Of a stretch of 64,000 bases of DNA, positions 1 through 9,724 are shown piece after piece. This DNA is from Fragilaria crotonensis (lineage: Eukaryota; Bacillariophyta; Fragilariophyceae; Fragilariales; Fragilariaceae): NCBI GenBank assembly GCA_022925895.1, contig JAKSYS010000276.1, forward strand, positions 1 to 64,000. Direction: 5' to 3'. The notes beneath the pieces are model-generated. The model did not search any database and was not told where the DNA came from. It worked only from the letters and a program-made list of their open reading frames with translations. Position numbers and translations under genes: made by a program. Every line of letters begins with the position of its first letter. The first letter of the stretch is position 1.

Positions 1-660
1 AACTCAAGAATTTCCTGTTCCATACTCGTCAGCAGCATCACCGAGTGGCAAATGTGGACCGCGAGGTTTGCACTTTGCAGGTACAATATTCAGTATTGCA
101 TGCGCCCGCATTGGTTAGGCCGTCGTTCTTTGTTGACACGCCTCGCGTGTTACAATACCGTATTGCTCGTGGAAAGTTAGACAGATGTTGACTATGTCAT
201 ATCTGGTGATTGCTGCTACCTTGTCGAGTATGTAGACGATCAGTCATGCCTCATGCCTGCCATCAAGCAAGAATTGGCCTTGCGTTCTGCTGGACGGAAG
301 GATCAGTCATGCCTGCCATCAAGCAAGAATTGGCCCTGCGTTCTGCTGGACGGAAGGGCGCAATCGCGAGGCTGAATGCAGGTCTCTCAGCACACACACA
401 CGCACATTTGAGCGTCAATTGGTTCATTTACAACAGTTCGTTCGTCGAAAGCATTGCGTTGACGACCGAACCGACTTCACCAGAGTGTTGCGCACAGAAA
501 CCCCATGGTTGGAGAGAGGCTCATTCTAAGGGTACAGGTGTTGAGTGGCCGGTTCCGAATCAGGTTACCTATATAGGCTAATAACGCAACAATTTGAACA
601 CCATGATTCTTAATTTAATTCACCAGAATATTCCTGATTCCAATTACAATGAACCCTCAG
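1..660. other. Left edge, no gene recognised
   Basis: I see no conserved protein here. An open frame of 123 codons (210-581) runs through a local tandem duplication, has no recognisable domain, and its composition (repeated Ala-His stretches from a CACA run) argues against a real gene. The segment is the 3' flank of the histone H4 copy on the minus strand. Confidence 0.5.
238..357. repeat. Tandem duplication, ~57-64 bp unit, two copies
   Basis: The block starting GATCAGTCATGCC at 238 and ending at GGACGGAAGG near 301 is repeated immediately at 301-357. The first copy carries an extra 7-bp direct repeat (TCATGCC twice at 244-257). The copies differ by about one base otherwise, so the duplication is recent. 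Confidence 0.85.
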
Positions 661-964
661 CTAACCACCAAATCCATAAAGAGTCTTTCCTGACGCTTGA
701 GGGCGTACACGACATCCATGGCAGTGACGGTTTTTCTACGAGCATGTTCAGTACGTGACCGAGTCTCGATCACGTTCTCTAAAAACACCTTGAGGACTCC
801 TCGAGTCTCTTCATAGATCAGACCAGAAATGGCTTCACTCCGCCACGACGGGCTAGACGTCGAATAGCAGGCTTGGTAATTCCTTGATGTTATCACGCAG
901 GACTTTGCGATGGCGCTTGGCACCACCTTTCCAAGTCCCTTACCTCCCTGCCGCGACCTGAGTT
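661..964 (-). pseudogene. Histone H4 copy broken by small deletions
   Basis: The minus strand encodes almost every residue of canonical histone H4, from Ser-Gly-Arg-Gly at the 964 end to Tyr-Gly-Phe-Gly-Gly and a TAG stop at 661. The central run from [11 protein letters not shown] to KVFLENVI, and the stretch [20 protein letters not shown], are perfect. The frame is broken about eight times, always by loss of one or two bases (for example one A of a Lys codon near the N terminus, one C of the Gln codon after Asn-Ile, one G and one A just before the last Leu-Tyr), and the start codon position reads AAC rather than ATG. I find no amino-acid replacing substitution once the gaps are allowed for. 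That is odd for an ageing pseudogene; a poorly corrected stretch of sequence is a real alternative. H4 would be the nucleosome core histone; no H3, H2A or H2B lies nearby. Confidence 0.85.
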
Positions 965-1483
965 AAATTATATTTAAACCAGTCTGACGGCCGTTGGCCG
1001 CGCGGCATCGGGTATATGGGTAAGGAGGCTGTAATAAACTGTATGTACATATGCATACTTTGTAGTGCCCTGCGCCTTTGATTCGACGGTGGCTTTGCTA
1101 CTGCGGCAATCGGTATATGGGCTACGACAAATCATGGGTGGCCGTTGGCCGCGTACTGTATATTGTATGTACATATGCATACTTTGTAGCTTTGTAGTGC
1201 CCCCGTAAAGTTAGAGACAGTACATAAGTGTGGATAGTACCGAGTTATACGATAGAGGGGGTCCTTCCGTGGAATACTGTCGTGGTCTTGCAGAGCCGTG
1301 CTCAGTGCTGGCTACGCCAAGATTTGGTCGGACGTACGTACATCCGGAAGGTCCGCCAGCACGTTCTAGCCGTTAAGTTATGCAACGAAGTCATTTCCGC
1401 GCACGCCGACTTCAAAATACATGTGCTGCGATATTTGTAGCTGTTGCAGTCAATGCAAACGAGCTGGCAAGGTTTTCTGATGC
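965..1483. other. Intergenic DNA with short duplicated blocks
   Basis: No gene recognised. A 26-31 bp block (TGTATGTACATATGCATACT and following bases) occurs at about 1040-1070 and again at about 1164-1189, and the motif GGCCGTTGGCCGCG occurs near 989 and 1139. Short open frames on both strands look random. Confidence 0.5.
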
Positions 1484-1800
1484 GAAGTGAAATCCACTTA
1501 GTGAAGTGGAATTCACTGGGTAAGTGGAATTTCACTTGGGAAGTGAATTCCACTTTAGTATGGAATCAATTTAGGGAAGTGGAATTCCCCACCCGAAGTG
1601 AAATGCAATGCCCCAAATGAATTCATACTGAATTGTAGGTGTCACGTGTGTCCATCGCATTGTGAGGAAGTGGAATTCCATCTGGTAAGTGAAAATCCAC
1701 TGGTGAAGTGGAATCCACTTCGGGTAAGTGGAATTTAATTTGGAGAAGTGAATTTCACTTAGGGGAAGTGGAATACTTAGGTGAAGTGGAATTTCAGTGA
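1484..1800. repeat. Degenerate tandem array of a self-complementary AAGTGGAATTCCACTT-like motif
   Basis: About fifteen imperfect copies of a motif close to GAAGTGGAATTCCACTT follow one another, separated by a few variable bases, with a gap around 1600-1660. The motif is nearly its own reverse complement, so single copies and neighbouring copies can form hairpins. No coding potential. It resembles a decaying satellite. Confidence 0.8.
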
Positions 1801-1944
1801 CTGATCCACATGATAAACGCGCCGGCCTTGCTTTTGTATCAGTTGAAATGACATACCCCGGAAGCGAGACGCTGACTATGAGGTGTCACGTGTTCCGTTT
1901 TTCCTCGATTCCGACGGTGCGGCCGGACCTTCCCGGGGCGGACG

Positions 1945-2270
1945 GAAACGTCCCACTGTACTGTATGCATATTTTTGATGTCCGGACGTACATCCGGGGC
2001 AGCAAGATTTGGTCCGGACGTACGTACATCCGGGGCGGACGGAAACGTCCCGTGGGAGCTCAATTGCGGGTACTGTACTGTATGCATATTTTTGATGTCC
2101 GGACGTACATCCGGGGCGGACTGAAACGGCCCATGGGAGCCCAATTTCAGGTATGGATATTTATTGTGCATAGGAGCCCAATTTCAGGTATGAATATTTT
2201 TGTACATCCGGTTCTCCATGCGGAAACGGCCCATGGGAGCCAAATCTCAGGTATGAATATTATTGATAAA
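1945..2270. repeat. Compound tandem repeat (GGACGTACATCCGGGGC and CCCATGGGAGCCCAATTTCAG units)
   Basis: Two interleaved repeat families are visible. One has the core TGTCCGGACGTACATCCGGG, at about 1978-2000 and 2095-2118 and in part at 2015-2035, each preceded by TACTGTATGCATATTTTTGA. The other has the core GGAGCCCAATTTCAGGTATG, at about 2137, 2173 and (diverged) 2238. A 282-codon open frame (1797-2645) crosses the array but is made of these repeats and I do not count it as a gene. Confidence 0.75.
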
Positions 2271-2639
2271 GACATCTGGCCGGGGCTTGCACGGTACTGG
2301 TACACAGCGTTCCGTATACATGTACGCCATCGTTGTCTTCATCTATTTCGTCGGGTTCTTCATGTCTTTGGAATTTTTTATCTCTGGGGACACAAGATAA
2401 TCTTATTATGTGATATAAATATAATTAACCCCTCGCCGGGCCAAGCCAGCCGGGCTTGTCGAGTGTGTCTGTCGCCTGATCTTGTGAACTTTTACGAATA
2501 CACAATTACTCGAGTACCGGTACCTGATCACATTATCATACACAATTGTACTGAGGAGTACTTGTATGCCTGCTACCACCTGCACCTGGTACCTGGTATA
2601 CGTACAAGAACCAGGTGCAAGGTACTCGCAGTATGTATA

Positions 2640-3141
2640 TGTTGAGAATCCCAGATATCGTGAGCGCGGTACCACAGTACTTGCTCTGGTTATGGGGTGA
2701 TAACTGCAGTTGTCAGGCCTTGACAAAATCAGCAAAGTAAAAGTTATGAGTTTAGGTTCTAACTAAACTCCTCTTCCAGGTTCCCTTCTCTGTCTCTCCA
2801 GAACCTTCCTCTGTCTTCTTCCTTCCTTGTGTCTCCTTCTTGTTCTTCCCAGTTCTTTTATAGTGGACTTCTGTCCAATCTCCTACATGTTTAATGTTTT
2901 CCTCCACTTTCCATAGTTTTCGTCCTCCGATGGAATCTTGGTTTGTTGGACTCTTTGGAAATCCGTATCGCGATTAATTTCGAATTCTTTTTCCAAGTTC
3001 AATCGTGAATTCAATTCTGAGTTCACGTCTGACTCGAATCTGACATTCCGTCCGATCGTCGCATTCTTCTTAGTTTCGTCAACGACAGTATTCGCTGTCT
3101 CACCGGTACTGGACTTATCCAGTAGCCTACTATCCTCGACA
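2640..3141 (-). repeat. 3' LTR of the copia element
   Basis: This copy is the 3' LTR because the element reads leftward. It starts (in minus orientation) TGTCGAGGATAGTAGG at 3141 and ends GATTCTCAACA at 2640. The RNase H open frame runs about 260 bases into it before stopping, so this LTR overlaps the end of pol. Confidence 0.92.
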
Positions 3142-6100
3142 TCCTCCCTCCAACAATCCAGGGTTCCATCCCGTATGTTCTTCGCGTGTTTCGTATGTAA
3201 TTTCTCAGGACAGTTCTTGTTCAATATGTCTGCTGCATTTTCTTCCGATCGAATAAACTGCACGTTCAAATAACCGTTATCTTCCAGTTCACGGATAAAA
3301 TGAGCACGTACATCGATATGCTTCGTTCTGGCTCCGACATGTTGATTCTTGACCAAATAAATAGCTCCAAGATTGTCCTCGTACACTTTTCCCATATGAC
3401 GTTTCTCATCCGGTCTTCGTATGCCTTCGTCAAGTAACATCATAATAAACTTGTTCTCGCATGCACCTCTCGCCAAACTGATATACTCCGCTTCGGTACT
3501 CGATAGTGTAACGACGTGTTGGGTCTTTGATTCCCAATGTACCAACGTTCCACCTAACGTATGCAGTCCCGAAGATATACTCTTGCGATTGTCCGTATTC
3601 TTGGCATAGTCGGAATCCACCATAGAAATAGGTCGTAGTTCCTTGGGTCTTCTGTACGTGAGTCCCTCGTACGGTCGTAGCTTGATATGACCGACCATTC
3701 TGTCCAATGCCTTCCAGTGATCCTCACCTGGGTTCGATAGGTGCTGTGCCAGTTCCCGAGCTGCGTTGGCCAAATCCGGTGCCAGTTTCGTCGTTAAATA
3801 CATGATCTTTCCAACCATTGACCTGTAATCCGTCATATTAACCGTAGGTCCTTCTTTTACTTAGGTACTTGTTCGGGTATCCGGGCGTGTCGTATGTCTT
3901 GACTTGCCAGTAATCTTCTCGTAGGTTTCCACGATTTCATCTTCAAGTTTGTTCATCTTCGCAATGATAATGACATTTCCGTTTTCGTCCACGCTCCAAT
4001 CGTACCATACTCCCAAGTGCTTCTTCAACTTTCCGAGATCAGATATATTGAATCGTTCCTTAAGCTTAGTCTTGAATTCTTCAATCGCCTTCTTCGATCC
4101 AACCAAAATTACGTCATCCACATGCACAACTGCCATCAGGGTCATGCCCTTTCGTGTCTTTCCAGTAGTACATGCACGGATCAACCAGACTCTGAATCAT
4201 ATTCATGTGCTTCGTCAAGTACTTACGTAGTCTTCATAAAAGTCTTGGGACATCCACTCCTCCATACATAGGACGAGTCAGCATAATACAATAACGTCTC
4301 AATTCGTCTTCCGTTATATATCCCAATTCAACAATACCTTCCGGCCACTCAGCAAATACTGGCTTGTCATCTTCAAGTTCCGCATTTAAGAACGCTGCTT
4401 CAATATCGATCATCTCAATCGTCCAACCTTCGTCTTGCCTGTACAGCGCGATAGTAATCGCGAGTCTGACCGTTGTGTCCGTTGCCACAGGTGAAAATGA
4501 CTCTGTGTAGTCAACACCAGGTACCATCACGTAGCCCTTCAGTACGATTCTGCTCTTGTACCGTAGTGTGCCGTCTTGTTCCTCCTTGATCTTGAAAATC
4601 CACTTAACAGGTATCGGTTTTCGTCCGTTTAACTTGTCCCTTGGGAATTTCTTCCATGCGTCGCGTGATATGAAATTATTAATTTCGGACTTAGCAGACG
4701 GTATCCACTCTTGCTTCTTCGGTCCGGTCACAGCTGCACGAAATGTCTTAGGTTCGCCTGGGTCCGACGGAGCATGGTATTAAATACCAGATGCGCAATT
4801 CGAGTTCTGCTTCTTGTACGCGTCCCGGGCTCGTCGTTTTCGATCACAACTGGACTCTCAATTCCAAGTTTTTTCAATTCTCTTTCCAATGGTGTTGTCC
4901 TCTGTTTTGCTCTCTCTCAACCATTTCTTCGGCATTTCGATGATTGTTTGTTCTGTAGGCAACTCCACGATCGCTCTTCAACGCTGTCGCCTTCCTTTGC
5001 AATATGATGACGTCTTCGTCGTCATCGGAGTCAGAATCGAAAAGAATTGATGTTGGGGCACGTCCATTTTCGTTTCGTTCTCGTCGGTACCTCGTCTTCT
5101 TTCGTTCTCTGCTCAATCATCGACTCTATCCTCCCTGCTGAAGACATGGGAGTTTCAGCCGGTTGCAATGCAGTCATGGTCGCGATTTCCTCATCATACT
5201 CTGGAATGAGATGAATTTGGGAGTCAATTCCTCTTCATCTGCCGCCAATTCAGCTTCCACCTCTTCCAGATCTTCGCCTAGGACCATCTGACGGTCAAAG
5301 GCCTCGGCCATTGTCAATCTGATGTCATTTTCAGCCTTTGTCAAGTCAGCCCATGCATGAATATCTCTTGTTTCAACAATTTTTCCACTGTAAGATTGTA
5401 CATCCTGTACACATCTCTTGCATGGTTCTCAGCATAGCCAACCATGATCATCTTGGTGGCTTTCTCCTTGAACTTCCCCTCATTGTCCCTCTGTTTGTAA
5501 CATAGCCAATTCGGCCATATTCCACTGTGCTACCGTATATGGTGCACGGGGTACCGTAGAACAGTTCGTCTGGGGTACTGTACTGCGGGTATTGGGTAGT
5601 GTATTCCGAGTACCGCCGCAGTCTTCGTCGCTTCCGCCCATAGTTTTCCCTGTAGAAATTTGGTCCATCCTGCTGACAGCATCATAGCCAGTGCTCTGTT
5701 GGCGTCTCGTGCAAACATGCGTTCAACAACTCCGTTATGCTGTGGTGTGTGCGGTGCCGTATACTCCATCTTGATATTGTACTGTCCTTCGCACATCTTC
5801 TTTAAATCCGAAATGTGTTCTCCGGCATTGTCGCATCGGACGTACTTCACTTCAATACCAGCCGCCTTCAATTTGTCCAGAAGTTCTTGAAGGTGCGCTT
5901 TTATCCCACTCTTCTTAGCGCCGTAAAAGTCCCACGACTTTCTCGTTTTGTCGTCGACAATCTTGAACCAGTATCGTGATCCCGCAACCGTCTCGTTGTA
6001 TGGACCACTCGTATCCATATATAGGCGTTCGCCACGTTCTTCAGCCTCGGTCGTCGTGATCTTATTGGTTCGTTTCTGCGTAGCTTTCGCACGTGCACAT

Positions 6101-8160
6101 CCATCGCACACAGCCCACTCTCCCGTAGGTTTGATACCAAGCGTTTTAAGCAAGCTCCGAACCACTTTTTCCGTCGCATGTCCAAATTTTCGATGCGCCT
6201 CATTGATGTCCATGGCTTCATTCTTCTGTTCTCGATGGTTTCGTCGCCTCGTTTCGCAATTCCTTCGGCATTAAAGCTTCTCTTTCAAACGAAACTCGTC
6301 GCGCTTTCAGATAAGTCATCCCGTCTGTTTCCTTTTCAAATTTCATCGTGTCACCAGATGGGTTCTTGAGCTCAGATTCGTCTTTCCTGCTCACAAACTC
6401 GTTCCCATTCTCATTCAAACGTCCCACACTGATCAGGTTTCGAGCGAAGTCGGGGATAACCATCACTTCGCAAAATCATCCGTTTATTGGAGTGTTTTTG
6501 CTCCAAACATAGATCTCCAATAGCTGTAGCTTTTAGGGTCTCATTGCTCCCAACTCTGACATGCTCTCCATCCAAAGTAGCCTTCAAATTAAACATGTTG
6601 TTGGTGGTCTTGGCAACATGAGTAGTGGCGCCCGAATCCATCAACCAGTTCTCAAAACCATCTTCATCATGGTCAGCAACAAACTTAGTTTTGCTGGAAT
6701 TCGCCATGAAAACTTCTTCGTCCCACTTCCAATTACTTAGGCCTCGCGGGGTGTCCATGCGGTATTCAGTCGTGTCGGATTCCTTTTTCTTGTCTTTTCG
6801 TCGTCGTTCCAGAAATCGTCTTCGTCATCGTCGTCATTGTCTTCGTGATTGCTTTCGTCATCGCTCGTTTCACACATATCAGCCCAACTCACAGGCTTTT
6901 TGATCCTTCGGAGATCTTCTTCGAGTTCGGTGTCGTTCTTTTCAATCCCATCGTAGTATTGACCAATTAATTCTTCTTCCGGTTCCGATACGTCGAGGGC
7001 AATAATCGTCTCGGCAAATTTCTTGTACTTGCGGTCCAACTCCGTATCAGGTTTACGTTTCCTGTTATCGTTCGCGATGTCGTTGAGAATCTCCAGGGCA
7101 AGCTTGTCCAGATCGATGTCGTTTTGCACCATTGGTTCCTCCCTGTTTCTCGTTTCGTGAATAGCCATTCCGACAAACATTCCCGAGTCGTTTCCTTGAG
7201 TTTTGCAGTGTTGCGCTCGGTGCCCAACTTGGCCACATTTGTAACATTTTCCCGAAAACGAATTTTGCACTCCATTGCCATTCTTGACATTGCCTCCATC
7301 TCTCTTCATTGCTCTTGCAGTCTCGTGCCTTGTGCCCTTGTTTTCCACACTTATTGCACTTCCCTTTAAATTGCCTCCAGCTGTTTCGTCCGCCGGTCGT
7401 CGTGAGCGCCAAATGTTTCTGATTTCGTTCCTCCTTTTTCGTCTCTCTTTTCTTGAATTCGTCCCTTAAACGGCTCAATGAACATCTGATAGTGCCCTGT
7501 GATCTCCTCAACGAAGTCTTGATGGTCCATACCTCACGCCCAATCTTGCCGTTCAACGAAGTGATGACGGCCTCGTAGCGTCGTTTTGGCAAACGTGCCA
7601 AAATTGTTGCTTGCATCTGTTCTTGGCTTCTCATGGTCCCATTTTCGCACTTACCGACCTCTCTGTTCAACCTTTCGAGCTCCAATATCCACATGTGCGG
7701 GTCCTCCATGTCATTCTTCATGTAACACTTTTCTAATTGAGTAGTCGCCTTCACAAGGTCTTTCGTCTTCTTCGAATCGTAGCGACTTTTCAACGCTTTC
7801 CACATGTCGTTCGCCGTCTCTTCGGCCTCAATAATCGCAAATGCATCGCCTTGGCATGACATAATCAAAAATTGCGAGCGTCGTTGTTCCACTTCTGCGC
7901 TTGTTCTTCCTCTCTTGTCAACTCCACAGCCCCTGGGCTTGGCAGCTTCAACTTTTCCAGCAGGCCCCTCTCAAAGCCTTTGGACGCAGCAAACACTTCT
8001 GCCTTCTTGAAGAACTCGCGGTTCCATACTGCCCTTCGTCTTGTCATTTCCCAAAGGGAATGACCTTGATCGTCGAGCGGACTCGACTTCATCGTCGCTT
8101 CGCTCGCCATCGTCGTCGTCGTTTGATCTTAACTCTCAAAAGCAATCGTTTTATAAAACG

Positions 8161-8663
8161 TGTTGAGAATCCCAGATATCGTGAGCGCGGTACCACAGTA
8201 CTTGCTCTGGTTATGGGGTGATAACTGCAGTTGTCAGGCCTTGACAAAATCTGTAAAGTAAAAGTTATGAGTTTAGGTTCTAACTAAACTCCTCTTCCAG
8301 GTTCCCTTCTCTGTCTCTCCAGAACCTTCCTCTGTCTTCTTCCTTCCTTGTGTCTCCTTCTTGTTCTTCCCAGTTCTTTTATAGTGGACTTCTGTCCAAT
8401 CTCCTACATGTTTAATGATCTTCATTGACTTTCCATAGTTTTCGTTCTCCGATGGAATCTTGGTTTGTTGGACTCTTTGGAAATCCGTATCGCGATTAAT
8501 TTCGAATTCTTTATCCCAGTTCAGTCGTGTGTTCAATTCCGAGTTCACGTCTGACTCGAATCTGACATTCCGTCCGAACGTCGAATCTCTCTCAGCTTCG
8601 CCAACGACAGTATTCACTGTCTCACCGGTACTGGACTTATCCAGTAGCCTACTATCCTCGACA
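8161..8663 (-). repeat. 5' LTR of the copia element
   Basis: Second copy of the LTR, in the same orientation as the one at 2640-3141, at the 5' side of the element. Most of its differences from the other copy lie in the half nearest 8663; the half nearest 8161 is almost identical to its partner. Confidence 0.92.
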
Positions 8664-8708
8664 TGTATACATCGCAGGTATGCATATATTACTATATCCT
8701 ACTATATT

Positions 8709-9372
8709 ATAAATTAATTGTGTGCGTGCGTCCGTCTGTTACGGAGTATGACCACTCTGGGGTACTGGATGAAATGAATACTGTCTGAATTTTTTCACTT
8801 CGCCAGGGTTGAGTACTGAAAGTAAACAGTAACAGTAAAAGTAGTGGTACGGAGTACGACCAGGTTGGGGGTACTGTACGTCCAGTTTCCTGTAGTAGAC
8901 ACTCCGATCAAATGTGAGGCACCCACTAGTTATAAATTAATTGTGTGTGTGCGTGCGTGCGTCTGTTACGGAGTATGACCACTCTGGGGTACTGTTGGAC
9001 TGTTACGTGGATTACATGTACTACAGGTCTACAGTACATAAACGGACGGTAATTTATGTTGAAACGACATGTGTTACGTTACTGAGCTACAATACTGTAC
9101 GAATTCAAAGTTACTGGATGGAATAATCATTGAATTTGCTGTGAACAGGTTGCTTGACAAATGCTACTGTAAAATATACCGTGCGATGAACTGCAATACT
9201 GGGGCATGATAAGTACCTGGTACTGTACTTCATGAAGTTTCCTACGTTGGTACCATGGTACTGCATACTGTAGGGGAAAAAAGTAGTGGTACGGAGTACG
9301 ACCAGGTTGGGGGTACTGTACGTCCAGTTTCCTGTAGTAGACACTCCGATCAAATGTGAGGTACCCACTAGT
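8709..9372. repeat. Two tandem units sharing a ~58-bp and a ~90-bp block
   Basis: Block R1 (TATAAATTAATTGTGTG through TACGGAGTATGACCACTCTG) occurs at 8709-8764 and 8931-8990. Block R2 (GTAGTGGTACGGAGTACGAC through GAGG.ACCCACTAGT) occurs at 8841-8930 and 9283-9372 and differs by a single base. The order R1-R2-R1-R2 shows duplication of a larger unit whose middle then diverged. It lies between the retrotransposon and the helicase-RdRP gene. The rest of 8670-9724 is GTAC-rich with no gene seen. Confidence 0.8.
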
Positions 9373-9724
9373 ATCATATATCGTTTCGCCTTCACGCCTT
9401 CACCGGTACAGAGCCTACCAAAAAATCAAAAATCCGTATCTTGTACTATACACCGTAATATATACTACCATCGAGCAGTACTGGAGTACTCCGTAACTCG
9501 TACTCCAGTACACTTATTAGCGAGTCCAACTTCTGTGTTGTGTTGACTTATTCACATCACTTCGTGTTCTGGCTTGAGAGTTGTGACAAAGCACCCTCAC
9601 AGACGCACCTCGTATCACAAAACGCGACAGTAGGAGGAGTGGACAACGACCCGTTGTTCCAACGCACACGAATCTACGTTTGATATACGCGACAATCGGA
9701 TGTAGCGGTACCTGCTACAAAATT

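Larger units (their letters stand above)
2640..8663 (-). mobile_element. Ty1/copia-type LTR retrotransposon, full length, coding part broken
   Basis: A whole element by structure: two LTRs of about 502 bp in direct orientation, TG...CA type ends, and a 6-bp direct repeat TGTATA just outside (2634-2639 and 8664-8669) as target-site duplication. A purine-rich tract GGAGGGAGGA abuts the inner edge of the 3' LTR (3142-3151). Order of parts on the minus strand is gag with two CCHC zinc knuckles (about 8110-7065), protease with an Asp-Ser-Gly-Ala site (about 6660), integrase with its zinc-binding start and catalytic core (about 6210-5530), reverse transcriptase (about 4730-3860) and RNase H (about 3835-2883). 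The order integrase before reverse transcriptase marks it as copia, as in the CoDi elements of diatoms. The reading frame is interrupted in several places, roughly five to ten. LTR identity is near 95%, so it is a moderately old, immobile fossil. No primer site that I recognise follows the 5' LTR. Confidence 0.93.

Noticed and set aside
210-581. 123-codon open frame
   Set aside because: Runs through a tandem duplication and a CACA run; no family resemblance.
1484-1800. CRISPR array
   Set aside because: Units are diverged and adjoin without unique spacers of constant length, and the genome is eukaryotic.
1797-2645. 282-codon open frame
   Set aside because: It is composed of the tandem repeats at 1945-2270 and has no domain; the open frame is a by-product of the repeat units.
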